In this document: positions 21,676 to 33,769 of the stretch, piece after piece
How positions within the stretch are numbered: position 1 is the first letter of the stretch
Layout: each line of letters opens with the position of its first letter
Source of the DNA: Progne subis subis
Taxonomy: Eukaryota > Chordata > Aves > Passeriformes > Hirundinidae
Assembly: GCA_022316685.1 (NCBI GenBank)
Contig: JAKJHU010001063.1
Span: 1 to 64,000 of the forward strand
Reading direction: 5' to 3'
Length of the DNA: 64,000 bases
Notes under the pieces: generated by a model
What the model was told of the DNA's origin: nothing
What the model saw: only the letters and a program-made list of their open reading frames with translations
Databases searched by the model: none
Program-made: the position numbers and the translations under genes

Positions 21676-22199
21676 CACCCCACAGCCCTGGCCCCCTGGA
21701 AGGGCTCAGCAGCGGCTGAGGGGCAGAGAGGGAGGTCAGCCTCCACATCAGCCCCAGGGCTGGAGCTCCCCATGGCAGGGGAAGTGGAGCTCAGTGACAG
21801 TGCAGGACTCCTGCTCCTGGCCCCAGGAGATGCCCAGCACAGGCTGCCTCTGCCCACCCAGTGCCAGCCCCTGTCCCCAGGCCAGCACAGCAGCCCTGGC
21901 CAGGGGAGAGAGGGGCCTGGCCAGAGCTGGTGCCTGCAGCAGCAGCTCCCTCTGCACTCCTCCCTGCAGGCACAGAAAACACTCTCTTGCTCTTCTCCCT
22001 GGACATCCCTTTCCCCAGCTGAGCAGGTCCTGGCCGGCCGGGCTGGTTTGTCCTGCTGCCCCAGCCCCTGCTCCCCACAGGGCCCTGAGCTGGCACTGCT
22101 GCTGGGACCACACCAGGGTCTGCTGCTGTCCATGGCCGGGGCTGCAGGGAAGCAGCAGCTCCAGGGGGAAGGTTGACAGAAAGGCTCTGGCACCGAGTC
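21676..22199. other. Unassigned G+C-rich module DNA
   Basis: Open on both strands because of G+C richness and cagc wording. No domain is recognised. It resembles the 3190-3640 region only loosely, in inverted orientation. Confidence 0.3.
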
Positions 22200-22365
22200 T
22201 GAAAGGGGCACCCCAGGGTCTGCAAGTTCTCTGTGTGGGAGCTGAGCTTGTGACCCCTGGAGCCCTCCCAAGGGCTGGGGCTGCACCTCCAGCTCCTGAG
22301 GAGATGGGACAGATGGGAGGCAGGGATAAATCATTCCTGCTGGATTCCTTATTGTGTTTGCTTAT
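22200..22365. repeat. Inverted relative of 3018-3170
   Basis: Shares tgtgtgggagctgagcttgt, gacccctggagcc, atgggacagatggga and an aatcattcctgctggatt-like end with the reverse complement of 3018-3170. Confidence 0.65.
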
Positions 22366-22855
22366 ACAGGTGACCTGATCCGTGTGTAGAGGACATGCTT
22401 TGTGTCAGAGAACACTGTCAGAATGATAAGAATTATTTTTTTTTTAGCCTAAAACAGTATTTCATGTATAATACAAAATGAGAAAGAAAAGTCACATACG
22501 GTCAGAACAGCATGAGTTTTTCAGAGAATGAGAGACTCATTGATGTTGCAGTATCCAAACCAATTCAAATCCTTTTCTCAGGGCTTCCCTGAGATGAGAG
22601 GTGACCACCAGAGGCCAAGGCCAGCCAGAGCTCTCTCTCCTGCCTGCTTGTGTCTCAGAAATCCCTTGGATATAGGGGATTTTTCAGGGGGAATAACAAT
22701 TTTGGCCATGGGCACCGGGAAAGATGCACGGTTCACTTCTGTAGGAAGGAAAGCACAAGACACCATTGCTCCAGGTGATGAGAGGCAGCCCTCTGTATTC
22801 TAAGCTCAGCTGGACCTGTCAGGTGCACCCTGGGAGGCCAAACCAGCTGGATCTG
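22366..22855. repeat. A/T-rich spacer plus one ~187-bp repeat unit
   Basis: 22366-22560 is A/T rich with no feature. 22570-22790 is one more diverged unit of the ~187-bp family (accaccagaggccaaggcca, then ttttggccatgggcacc). Confidence 0.55.
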
Positions 22856-22859
22856 TTCC

Positions 22860-23235
22860 ATCTCCCCTTGGTTCCATGAGGCCCTGTAGTGTCACAATGT
22901 TCTCCTTTGCTTCTGAGGTGTCACAATGGCCCCTTGCTTCCAATGAGGCCCTGCAGGTTCACAATGGCCCTTTGGTTCTGTGGGGCCCTGCAGTGTCACC
23001 ATGGTCTCCATGATTCCATGGGGCCTTGAAATGTCACAATGGTCTCCATGGATCCACGGTGCCCTGCAGGATCACAATGGCCCTTTGGTTCCACCAGGCC
23101 CTGTAATGCAAAATGGCCTCGTGGTTCCACAAAGCCCTGCTGCTTCACACTGGCCCCTTGGGACCATGCAGCCCAACAGTGCCACACTGATCCCCTTGGC
23201 TCCATGAGGCCCCACTGTGTCACCACGGTCTCCAA
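22860..23235. repeat. TGTCACAATGG minisatellite, locus 2
   Basis: About ten diverged units of 35-40 bases, e.g. tggttccatgaggccctgta then gtgtcacaatg. It sits between units of the ~187-bp repeat, a separation not seen in the 2210-3170 copy. Confidence 0.85.
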
Positions 23236-23259
23236 AGGAAGGGAAGCATGGAGCCCCAG

Positions 23260-24025
23260 TGCTTCAGGGACTGATGAACAGCAGCCACCAGAGGCCAAGG
23301 CCAGTCAGACCTGTCTGCCCTTGGAGGATTTTCTGTGAGCAACCATTGGATGTACAGATTTTGAATGTGGAAATCCCAATTCCAGCTTTTTGTGCCTGAG
23401 GAGGAAGGCCACTTCTTTTCCATGGGAAGGAAAGCATGGACTCCCAGTGTTTGGAAGGCAGGTGAGAGCCAGCCCTCAGGAGGCCAAGGCCAGCCAGACC
23501 TGTCTGTAATGGCAGCTTTCCTGTAGGGAAGATCTTTGGATATGGGACTTTAGGAGGTTGAATCTCAATGTCTGTCATGGGCACCTGGAGAAGAGGAAAG
23601 GAAAGATCAGAGCCTCAGTGTTTCAGGGCAGTTTAGAGGTAACCACCAGAAGCCAAGGATAGTCAGAGCTTTCTGTGCTGTCAGCTTTGTCTGGGAGAAA
23701 CCCTTGCATACAGGAATTTTGGAGAAGTACCGATTTTGCCACGGGTGCCTGTACAGCAGGAACAGGTCTTTTCCATAGGAAGAAAGCACACAGCCTCAGT
23801 GTTTGAAGGCAGGTGAGAGCCAATTCTCAGGAAGACAAGGTCAGCCAGACTTGTTGGTAATGGCAGCTTTTGTCAGGGAGCAGTTTCTAGATTGTGTGAA
23901 ATTTGGAGGGGAATCCCATTTTAGCCATGGATGCTTGAATGAGAAGGGCAGTTCTTTTCCCTTTGAAGGAAGCCCAGAGCCCCAGTGTCTCAGGGGAACA
24001 TGAGAAGAGACCATCAACATGCCAA
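23260..24025. repeat. ~187-bp tandem repeat block, inverted copy
   Basis: Reverse complement of about 2330-3010, unit by unit. Examples: gaatctcaatgtctgtcatgg here matches ccatgacagacattgagattc there, and gcatggactcccagtgtttgg matches its reverse near 2865-2890. Confidence 0.8.
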
Positions 24026-24069
24026 AGTCAGTTGGAGCAGTCAGGCCAAGCCAACCAGACCTGTTACTG

Positions 24070-25115
24070 TTTCCTTGGATTCATGGGGCATCATAGTGTG
24101 ATGCTGGCCTCCTGTTTCCATGGGGCCCTGAAGTGTCACAATGATCCCTTGCTTCCATGAGGCCTTGGCGTGGTCACAGGGGTCTCCTTGGTACCACAGT
24201 ATCACAATGACCCTTGGTTCCCTGGAACTCACAATGTCAGAAGCGTCTCCTTGGTTCCATGAAGCCCTGCAGAGCCCCTTGATTCAACAAGTGACAAGCC
24301 TCAAAGTGACGTAATGGCCTCCAGGATTCCATGAGGCCCCACAATGTCACAATAGACATTTGGTTCCATGGGTTCCTGCACTGTTCCATGAATCCTTAGG
24401 TCCATGGGGCCCTGTAGTGTCACAATGACTCCTTGGTTCAGTGGTTCCACACAGTGTGACAACTGCCCCTTCGTCTGCCAGACTCCATAGTGTCACAATG
24501 GTTCCTTGCTTCCACGATGCCCCATGGTGTCACAATGGTATCCTTGGTTCCACGGTGTCAGAATGGACCCTTCATCCCATGGACACCCACAGTGTTCACT
24601 GGAGCCCCCTTGATTCCATGAGGCCCTGCCATGCTATAATGGCCCCTTGGTTCCAGTGGGTCCCAAAGTGTCAGTCTCCATTGCTCCATGAGGCCCTGCA
24701 ATGTAACTGTGGTCCTCTTGGCTCCACAGGGCCCCACAGGGTATCAATGGAATCTTGGTTTCATGAGGTTCCTCAGTCACAGTGGCCCCTTGGCTCCATG
24801 AGGCCACACAGTTTAACAACGCACCCTTGCTTCCAGGAGGTTCCGTTCTATACCGTGATCACCTTGGTTCTCTGAGGTTCTGCAGTGGCACAACAGACCC
24901 ATGGTTCCACGAGGCCTTGCTGTGACAGAAATAGCTCCTTGGTTCCAAGAGGTTTCTCCGTGTCACACGGGTCTGCTTGGAGCCACAGTATCACAATGGA
25001 CCATTGCTTCAATGTGGCCCCAATGTGCCAAAATGGATTTTGGTTCCATGGGGTACCACTGTGTCAAACAGACCCTTTGTTCCATGAGATTCCGCAGTGT
25101 CCTAGTAGAGTTCTT
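24070..25115. repeat. TGTCACAATGG minisatellite, locus 3 (longest)
   Basis: About 1.05 kb of diverged tandem units (tgtcacaatgg, ccccttggttccatgaggcc). The left edge, 23970-24110, continues the inverted match to 2210-2345. Confidence 0.85.
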
Positions 25116-25539
25116 GGTTCGGTGCCATCATCAACTCTCAGAAATACCAGAATAAGATTCTTTAAACACTAATTTGCTATATAAGAGGGTATAATTTATT
25201 CATGAGGTCTAGTGAGGTATAACTCCTAACCTTACATGGACATGTAAATCTACCAGTGTGTTGCTTATATACAGTCACTAAATGCATATTCTGTGTAGAC
25301 ATTTCCATAAAAACCCATGCCTAATTCCCAGATGCACTCCTTGTTTTTTCCATCACTGCACTCTTGAGCCAGATGTCTTCTTGTCTTTCAACCATCCTTG
25401 CTGAGAAAGCAGGCCTGTATGCATTGTTACTGTGCTAGAAGTCCACGGGCAGGGAGAAATGGAATGAACCCTTTTGGTATCAAGCCCCAGGCTTTGTGTG
25501 GTGCCCAGGCAGAGGCAGGCAGGACGCAGAGCTGTCAGC
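25116..25539. other. A/T-rich DNA without assigned feature
   Basis: Contains ataagagggtataatttatt near 25180, which could be part of an LTR, but no edges or target duplication are visible. Confidence 0.25.
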
Positions 25540-25880
25540 AAAGGAAGGGGCCAGCGAGGTGGGGCAGCCGGGGGATGACGACAGCCTGCAGGGACAGAGG
25601 CGCAGGGCATGGACACCGTAGGACAGCCTGGGCTGGAGAGGGCACAGCGATGGGCAGCAGCTGAAAGGCCCTGACACAGCCAACTCCTGCTGCACTTGGG
25701 CCATGGCTGCTGGCCCTGGGCCTGAGCCATGAGCAGGAGACAAGTGACCCTGGCAGGCCTGGGGCCTCATTGCCTCCTTGTCCCTGCTCAGCAGCCTGGC
25801 AGGGGCCGCCCCATGGTGCTGCCCTTGGCATTGCACATCCCCACATCCCAGTGTCCTGGGAAGAGCCCTGAGCACTGAGG
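25540..25880 (+). repeat. G+C-rich dispersed module, copy 1
   Basis: Shares order and wording with 55270-55640 (cctgcagggacagagg/cttgcagggacacagc, then tccccacatcccagtg-like text) and, reversed, with about 59560-59850. Of unknown nature; frames in it have no domain. Confidence 0.5.
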
Positions 25881-26455
25881 GAGGGACAGGATCTGCCTTG
25901 GCAGGGGCTGGGGCTCAGGCCTTGGCCCTTTGCATTCCTGAAACACATGCAGGTTTGCTCAGCATCAGAGACACCTTTGCCTTGTCTGTCCCCACCTGTC
26001 ATCACTGGCTGCAGTGTTCTGCTCTGACTGGAACCCGGGGACACTTTCAGAGTCGTGTCCCTCAATGGGACCCAGTTTAACTTGGAGAAACTTCAGTGCT
26101 TCATTATCGTTTGGAGTTATTGAAAAGTTTTTTAAACACTCTCAGAGACTGAATCTGATGTAAACATCAAAAGCCCCAAGAAACTATTAAAGTCCTTGTG
26201 CTGTGCCTGTGCTGCTGAGCTGGACCAAACTCCTGGCACAGAGGCAGCTCATGCAAATCAAGAAAAGCTTCAAAAAAGACATTTCTCCTGAGGAGCACCT
26301 CCTCTCCCAGCCCAGCAGGGCTGAGGGCACTACGTGCAGGTACCTAACAGGAGTGAAGCAGACAGAGGTTAAAGCAACATGAAGGATAATTCTGAGAATA
26401 TTCACTGATAAATCTTCACAACTTTTGAAATACTGAGCTTCTTCATGGAGAAATC
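25881..26455. other. Unassigned spacer before the receptor module
   Basis: No exon, LTR or LINE signal recognised. It lies immediately left of the inverted-repeat arm. Confidence 0.25.
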
Positions 26456-29400
26456 TTCACCACTCCTGACACAGTAAGTCTCTGGCTGCAGGGATCTCCT
26501 CAAGCTGACCCAGGACAGGACTGACATGACTGTAAGGATGTGCTCTGCTGCCCTTTCTGCTTGGGGGAGGATGTGCTCCAGAGCGGGGCTGCCCTGGGCA
26601 CTGTCAGAGGGACAGGGCAGGACGGCTCCTGCTGCCAGGGACGGCTGCAGGGGCTGAAGCTGGGGCTGCAGCCAGGGGTGCCCAGGGCTGTCGTGCAGAG
26701 CAGCTCCTGCAGCCCTGAGGGCTCTTGGCCAGGCCAGGGCATCTGCCACCTGCCAGGGAGCATCTCTCAGCCTGCCTGGGAGCTCCCCATGGATGGTGGA
26801 GGAGGAGCTGTGGGAGCAAGGAGTGACTCCTGCCAGGGCAGGTCCTGCTGCTGTGGAGAGGGTGCTGTGTGGGCCAGGGCTGCTCAGAGCTCCAACTCAT
26901 GCCCAGGTCATTTCTGAGGGTATTTTTCATGAGCTCATTCAGGGCAGGAGTTTCTCCCTTGAGTCTCTGCGTTCTTCAATCTGTGCTCCTGTTCTTCCCT
27001 GGCTCAATTTGGTGGGAATGGAAACTCAGCTGTGCAGGGCAGAACAGGGACTGAGACTCTTAAAACATGATACAATTTCCCTGGGTACCTCAGCAAGTGC
27101 CTCCAGCTCTCCAGCCTCCAGATCCATGCAGCATCCCCTTTCCATGGTGCCCAGGCCTGGGGGAGCTGTTCTTTAATCCCTGCAGCCCCGAGCAGCTGCA
27201 GGGCAGAGCTGGCCCAGGGGCTAGGCTGGGCTCTGGCAGCACTGGCAGGGAAGGAGCCCGGGGCCACAGGAACAGCTCGGGCTGGGACAGCTCCAGCAGC
27301 AGAGGCGTGGGCAGGGAGGGAGGGAGGCAGTGCTGAGGGAAGCCCTGCTGCAGGGGAGATGTGGCACCTGCCGGCCCTGCCCTGCAGGGCACACACTGCC
27401 CTGAGCAGCACAGCTCTTGTGTCCCCTCGCAGCCAGCACAGCCCTCAGCCCGGGGGCTCGGGCCCTCAGTCCCCTCCTGGGCCGGCAGAGCAGCCCCAGA
27501 GATGAAAGGGCATCTCTCCTGCCATGTGCCCATTCCCTGCTGAGCAGGGCCTGAGGGCACTGTCCTGCAACTGCTGCTGCCTGCCAGGGGCTGTGCAGGG
27601 CTGGGCAGGGAAAGGCTTTTCCTCAGGGCCCAGCTCTCTCTCTCCGTGCCTTGCCCAGGTGCTCCTGGCATTGCTGACGGGCTCTCTGGGAATGGCAGTT
27701 CCAGCTGCAGGCTCAGGCCCAGCCCTTGGGCTCCTCCTGTGCAGGCTGAGCACAGCAATGGGGTGTCCCAGCTCCCTCTGCCCCTGGGGAGCTCTGGCAG
27801 GGCAGGCTGGGAATGAGCCGACTCTCCCTGACTTTGGGAAAGGCAGGAGCCACTTTGTGTGCCAGGGATCCCTCTGCTCTCAGCAGCTGTCTCCTGGCTT
27901 TCCAGGGTAACACAGGAGTGGAGCTCAGAAAGGTGCAAGTCCATGGCAGCTGGGAACAGGAGAGAGGGACAGAGCAGCTCCCCTCAGTCTGCACTAAGGC
28001 TCAGACAATCCTCCTGCCTCACTGTACTCTCTGTTCTCCCCATGTGCAGCAGAATCTCTTGTTCTGCCTCCTGCAATCCCCATCCCTTCACCCTGGCAGC
28101 TCCTGTACCTTAGGGGCAGATTCTTTGTCTAAGTTCATACACCAGGACTGGCCCCTGCCCTCACTGTTCCCCTGCACTGACTGGGGGTAGGGCTGACTCC
28201 CCAGTGTCCTGCAGGACCACGTCTGCTCCTCACTAAATATTGGCCAGTAGTAATCAGTGCTACAGCAACCAAGATTAATGAAGTTCTGCTAGACGTACAC
28301 GAAGGGGTGGTATTTATTTGCAGGGAATGGTCTGTGAGAAAGGGCTTTGACTCTTCTATGAGAAATCTCCTGTCAATCTTCACTGTCTTTCTTCCTACAG
28401 GTTGAAACAGCCAGACATAGCAAATGTCCAACAGCAGCTCCATCAGCCACTTCCTCCTGCTGCCATTGGCACACACGCGGCAGCTGCAGCTCCTGCACTT
28501 CTGCCTCTTCCTGGGCATCTCCCTGGCTGCCCTCCTGGCCAACGGCCTCATCATCAGCGCCGTAGCCTGCGGCCACCTCCTGCACATGCCCATGTTCTTC
28601 TTCCTGCTCAACCTGGCCCTCACCGACCTGGGCTCCATCCTCACCACTGTCCCCAAAGCCATGCACAATTCCCTCTGGGACACCAGGACCATCTCCTACA
28701 CAGGATGTGCTGCTCAGGTGTTTGTTTGTATTTTTCATTTCAGCAGAGGTTTCCCTGCTCACCATCATGTGCTATGACCGCTACGTGTCCATCTGCAAAC
28801 CCCTGCACTACGGGACCCTCCTGGGCAGCAGAGCTTGTGCCCACATGGCAGCAGCTGCCTGGGCCAGTGGCTTTCTCAATGCTCTGCTGCTCACAGCCAA
28901 TACATTTTCCCTGCCCCTGTGTAAGGGCAATGCCCTGGGCCAGTTCTTCTGTGAAATCCCACACATCCTCAAGCTCTCCTGCTCACACTCCAAATTCAGG
29001 GAGCTTTGGATTACTGTGGTTGGTATCATTTTAGCTTCTGGCTGTTTTGTGTTCATTGTTTTCTCCTATGTGCAGATCTTCGGGGCCGTGCTGAGGATCC
29101 CCTCTGAACAGGGACGGCACAAAGCCTTTTCCACCTGCCTCCCTCACCTGGCTGTGGTCTCCCTGTTTGTCAGCACTGGCACAGTTGCCTACCTGAAGCC
29201 CCCCTCCATCTCCTCCCCATCCCTGGATCTGGCCCTGTCAGTTCTGTATTCAATGGTGCCTCCAGCCCTGAACCCCCTCATCTACAGCCTGAGGAACCAG
29301 GAGCTCAAGGCTGCAGTGTGGACACTGATCACTGGGCAATTTCAGAAACATTAAACTGCTGTCCAATTTCTGCAAATCACTTGTAATAAAAGTCATCTTT

Positions 29401-29990
29401 CATAGAACTTGTACATTTGGTTGTTGAGTTCTTATTCTTTTTTTTTAGTTTTCAATGGTGTTCACAGATCAAGGACATGTTTTTCTTCTTTCCACCTTTA
29501 CTGTGGCCCCACACTGTGTCAATAGGAAGCTGTGCTCTCAGTAGCTATAAATGAGCTAAAGGATCTCCCAGCAGAGATTTCTCAATAGTCCCCCTTTGTT
29601 CCCCTCTCTGGAGCTGCAGCAGCAATGTCTGTGTGCAGAGCTGGGGCAGATCAGTGCTGGCACAGCAGCTGTGCCCAGCAGCAGCAGCACTTGGTGTTGC
29701 CAGTGCTGCTCCCGTGCCCCTGCCCCGCTGCCCTCCTGGCCCTGGTGCTGCTGTAGGGCCTGAGTGCTCTCGGGGCCGGGCACAGTGCTGGGGGTGGCAG
29801 TGCCGGGGCTGCAGCAGGGACAGGCCATGGGCACTGCTGGGGCAGCGCTGACGCCTCAGGCCAGGGCCTGGGGGCTCCAGGCTCCTTGCCCAGGCTCTCT
29901 CCAGAACACGCCCAGGCCAATGCTCAGCAGAGAAAAGCCCCGTGAGCAGCCCCAGGGTGGCCGTGGGCAGGCTGGGGGCAAACAGCATCA
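26456..29990. repeat. Inverted segmental duplication, left arm
   Basis: Matches the reverse complement of 60415-64000 over about 3.5 kb, including the receptor, its upstream region and its downstream region. The first shared words are tcaccactcctgacacagta at 26456, and the last are about ggcaaacagcatcac near 29985. The right arm runs off the window end, so the full length is unknown. Small gaps occur, notably 29395-29580 against 60840-61080. Confidence 0.88.
28424..29354 (+). pseudogene. Olfactory receptor (OR14-like) pseudogene, one frameshift
   Basis: A seven-transmembrane odorant receptor coding exon, N-terminus MSNSSSISHFLLLPLAHTRQ with a possible N-glycosylation site at N3. Signature motifs in order: LHMPMFFFLLNLALTDLG (TM2), MCYDRYVSICKPLHYG (end of TM3), FSYVQIF (TM5), KAFSTCLPHLAVV (TM6) and PLIYSLRNQELKAAVW (TM7 and tail). 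Wording matches the OR14-like group expanded in birds. A net loss of two bases around 28717-28745, in TM3, shifts the frame and gives a stop ending at 28777. The remainder is open from 28707 to 29354. A good splice acceptor (tctttcttcctacag) ends at 28400, 23 bases before the ATG, fitting an upstream non-coding exon. An assembly or sequencing error could mimic the shift. Confidence 0.88.
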
Positions 29991-30295
29991 CACCATGGGA
30001 ACGTCCCTTGGGGAGCAGGATCATCCTACAAGTGCTGCAGGAATTGTCTGCAGGCTCCTGCAGTGCCTCGGGCTGTTCCCTTGCCAGAGGCACCACAGGC
30101 CGGGGGGCACATCTGGGCTGCTGTGTCTGGCTGTGGGGCTCCCTGTTCTGGGCAGTGAGGAGGGGCTGCAGAGGCTCTGCAGGACTGACAGGATGGGCTT
30201 TGGGGCTGTGAGGAGAAGCTGAGGGACCTGGGCTGCTGGACCTTCTGAGAGGAGGCCCAGGGCTCATCCTGCAACTGCTGCAAGGGTGCTTTCAG
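29991..30295. other. Spacer between receptor module and CR1
   Basis: G+C-rich, with one CR1-like phrase (ggagaagctgagggacctgg) near 30210-30230. No other signal. Confidence 0.3.
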
Positions 30296-32045
30296 AGAAT
30301 CACAGAATCAGCAAGGTGGAAACTTGGGATCATCAAGTCCAACCTGTGCCCTGACACCCTTGTGTCCCCTGAGCCTCCTCTTCTCCAGGATAAACAACCC
30401 CAGCTCCCTCAGCCGCTCCTCACAGGACTTGTGTTCCAGACCCCTCACCAGCCTTGTTGTCCTTCTCTGGACATGCTCCAGCCCCTCCATGTCCTTTAAA
30501 TTGGGGGCACAGAACTGCACACACCACTCGAGGTGCTGCCTCCCAGTGCTGAGCACAGGAAAATCACTGCCCTGCTCCTGCTGGCCACACCATTCCTGAT
30601 CCAGGCCAGGAGCCATTGGCCTTCTTGGCCACCTGGGCACACTGCTGGCTCATGTCCAGCCTGCTGTCCATCAGTGCCCCAGGTCCCTTTCTGCCTGGAC
30701 ACTCTCCAGCCACTCTGTCCCCAGCCTGTAGCACTGCAGGGGTTGTTGTGGCCAAAGTGCAGGACCTGCCTTGGTCTTGTTAAACCTCCCACTGTTGGAT
30801 TTGGGCCCTGGATCCAGCCTGTCCAGGTCCCTGTGCAGAGCCCTCCTACCCTCCAGCAGCTCCACACTCACACCCAGCTTGGTGTCATCTGCAAATTTGC
30901 TGATGGTGGACTCAGTCCCCTCATCCAGATCATCAATGCAGATATTGAAATCCACTCTGGCTGGGTCTGATCCCTCAGCCATCCTGTGGGTGCCCTGTGA
31001 TGGCTCTCAAGGTGATCTGTTCCAGAACCTTGCTGGGCACCGAGGTCAGGCTGACAGGCCTGGAGTTCCCCAGATCCTCCTTCCAGCCCTTCTTGGGGAT
31101 GGGCTCACATTGGCACCTCCAGTCCTCTGGGACCTCCCTGCTGAGCCAGGACTGATGAGAAATGATGGAGAGCAGCTTGGTGAGCTCATGCACCAGCTGC
31201 CTCATCCCCCTAGGATGGATCCCATCTGGTCCCAGAGACACCTGTGAGCATCTGAGGGGCTCAGCAGGTCACCAGCTGCTTCCTCCTGGATTCCAGGGGC
31301 TGTTCTGCTCCCTGGCCCATCTACCAGCTCAGGAGAACACTTGTCCTGAGGACAACCTGTCTGATTGTTGAAAAATGAGGCAAACAAGGTGTTAAGCAGC
31401 TCAGCCTTTTCCTTATCTCTAGTTACTATATTCCTCACAGCATCAATAAAAACTAAAGGTTCTTCTTATCCCACATTTTGCTATAAATTTATTTTGGAAA
31501 CATTTTAATTTTTCAGAAAACTGGCCAGGTTAAATTTTAACTGATCTTTCACTCTCTAATTTTCTTTCCCCATGACCTAACAACATCCTTAAACATTTCC
31601 TGATTTGCCTGACCTTCTGTCAGAGGTGTTGCAGCTTTTTTTTTTTTTTTTTTTTTTCCTGAGTTCCCACAAAAGTACCATGGACTGCCAGGCCATCATT
31701 TTCCTCACTGGCTCATCTTTTGGCACACCAGGACAGGATGCTCCTCTCCCCTTAAGATTCCTTTCTTGAAGTGTGTCCATCCTTCCTGGACTCTCCTGTT
31801 TTTAAGGGCTGTTTCCCTATAAAAATCAGTACCTGATTCAGTACTCCCCAAATCTGCATCCTAGAGAGGCCAAAGTCTGCCCTCCATAATTTCAGTGTAG
31901 ATGTTTTGTTGATGCCTTTCCTTCTTTCCCAGAATTTGGAAAGTTGATTATTTCATGGTCACTGCACCCCGGCAGCCTCAGTCCATCACACTCCCACCAG
32001 CCCTTCTCTGTTTGTGAACAGCATCAGACAGAGCTTTCCTTGGCA
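30296..32045 (-). mobile_element. CR1 LINE, 5'-truncated, decayed
   Basis: Reading leftwards it starts in the endonuclease C-terminal region (31950-32045, antisense of the segment encoding ...DLV-TNKEG...SDHEM), passes through reverse transcriptase (PDGIHPRGMRQLVHELTKLL near 31225, FNICIDDLDEGTESTISKFA near 30945, [16 protein letters not shown] text near 30450) and ends in the CR1 tail at about 30296. The interval 31440-31940 is poorly preserved and includes a run of 22 T at 31636-31657. Many stops. Confidence 0.85.
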
Positions 32046-32052
32046 GTGGGAG

Positions 32053-32513
32053 TGTTACCAAAATTTGGTAAAATAAAATGCTCCTTAGCACCAATGTAGC
32101 ATTTAGAAGCAGCATTGTTTATTTGGCTGGATGCACGGGGGAACAGCTCCTCCCAAAGCCATGCATGCTGAGTACAGGAAAGTTTCTGTTTATATTCTGT
32201 ATTTTGCATTCATATTCATTGATGGTTCTGAACTAAACATACACACAATTATCATTTCCATGGAATCATTTACGTATTTCCCTTCCCTGTTTCCATGCAC
32301 TCTTCTGTCCTGGGGGTCTCTCTGGTGGTCCCTGGTGCTCACAGACCCCAATGTTCCAGTCAGCCTGGCTGAGCTGGCAGGACACTGAGGCTGGTGAATT
32401 TCCAGTTCCCCTTCTTACACAATGGGCATTGTGTGCTTTCCATGGGCCAGTGGTTTTGGAGAATGAGCATTGTGTTAGCTCACCAGGTGTAGACCATTTA
32501 TCATCTGGTAACA
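32053..32513 (-). mobile_element. Solo LTR, class II-like
   Basis: 461 bases with an 8-bp terminal inverted repeat, TGTTACCA...TGGTAACA. On the minus strand an AATAAA signal precedes CAATGCTGCTTC near 32115. The 6-base flanks tgggag and tgaggt do not match well, so the target duplication is decayed. It lies between the CR1 and a minisatellite. Confidence 0.8.
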
Positions 32514-32712
32514 TGAGGTCACAGAGTGGGCTATGACATCACAGAGAGGCTATGTGAGGTCATTGAGCAGCTAGATATCATAGGCCATCTCTGTGACATC
32601 ACAGAGCCATCTGTGACATCACAGGGCAGAGGTATGACATCATAGAGCTGGCTGTGATGTACTGGGTGGCTGTGTGACATCACAGGGGGGCTGTGTGATG
32701 TCACTGTGTTGA
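32514..32712. repeat. TGACATCAC minisatellite
   Basis: Diverged units of about 25-35 bases around tgacatcacagag/ggg. About eight repeats of tgaca/ggtca tcaca are visible between 32515 and 32705. Confidence 0.8.
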
Positions 32713-32925
32713 TCATTCCATCCCAGCCCCCCCCATGAAGTCCAATGCAGTTCATGCTGAACGGGGTCCCCTGTTCCACGGTATCCCCATGGTCCATCTG
32801 GAGCCACAGCCTCCACCAAAGGATGTTCCACAGGATCGACCCCAGAGCCTGACACGGGGACAAGGGGCTGGGCTGTGTGACCAGGACATCAAGGACGTGC
32901 ATGATCCAGGTCACTGTGACCTGGG

Positions 32926-33375
32926 TTGGGTTCCCCAGGGCAGGAAAGATGTCTGGCAGCTGCAGCAGGTTAGGGAAGGGCCCAAGGTGGGGCTGGAGCC
33001 CTTTGGCTGTGAGCAGAGGCTGAGGGAGCTGGGCTTGTCCAGCCCCGAGCAGGGAAGGCTGAGGGGCTCCTCATGCCAGCCTGGCAGTGCCACCGAGGAG
33101 GTGATGGAGAGCACAGAGCCAGGCTCTTCACTGGGGGCCTGGTGGGAGACAAAAGACAATGATATAGGGTGAAAGAGGGGAGCTTCAGCCAGGACAGGAG
33201 GAAACCTTTGTTCCCATGGGCTCAGCCAGATGCTGAGATGCTGCCATCTCCCTGTCCTTTGGGATTTTCCAATCCAGAACAAATCAAGCCTTGAACACTT
33301 GGTCTGGCCCAGTTTCTGACAGCTTGGGCTGCTGACTTGCTGAGGTCCTTTCCAATTCAGCTCTCTAATGATCCT
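32926..33375 (+). mobile_element. CR1 LINE 3' region
   Basis: CR1 C-terminal wording (gagcagaggctgagggagct, gggcttgtccagcccc, tgccaccgaggaggtgatgg) followed by a 3' untranslated part and aggtcctttccaattcagct, tctctaatgatcct. Decayed, not coding. Bases 32713-32925 show nothing recognisable. Confidence 0.7.
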
Positions 33376-33769
33376 GGGACAGTGCTGCTCCCTGTTTTAC
33401 ACTGGAGCACAGCAGATGGGACAGGAGCCCTGCAGGGCTGTACAGGACCTGCAGCTTGCGAGGTGCACGAGCACATCTTCATAGCTGGGTCATTTGAGCA
33501 CTCTAAAAACAAAGTTTTCCGACCAGGAGAGACCAGGAATTTCCTGGAATTGTATGATGGCAGGAGAAGGAATCCTGATCTTCCCCTCTTTTGTGTCACT
33601 GGCTGGATTTCTGTTTTTCATGGGCTGTGCCTTCCCTTGGTTTGTTGGCTGACAATAAATGAACATCCCTCTGTGTCTCAGGCAGCTCCTTCTGCAAGGA
33701 AAGCAGGTGGGAGTTGGTGCCAAGGAGCTGAAAGCTGCAGGTGCAGCCTGAGAGGAGGAAGCTCAGATT
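33376..33769. other. Unassigned spacer
   Basis: An ORF-like stretch at 33337-33804 has no recognisable domain. AATAAA occurs near 33654. Confidence 0.25.
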
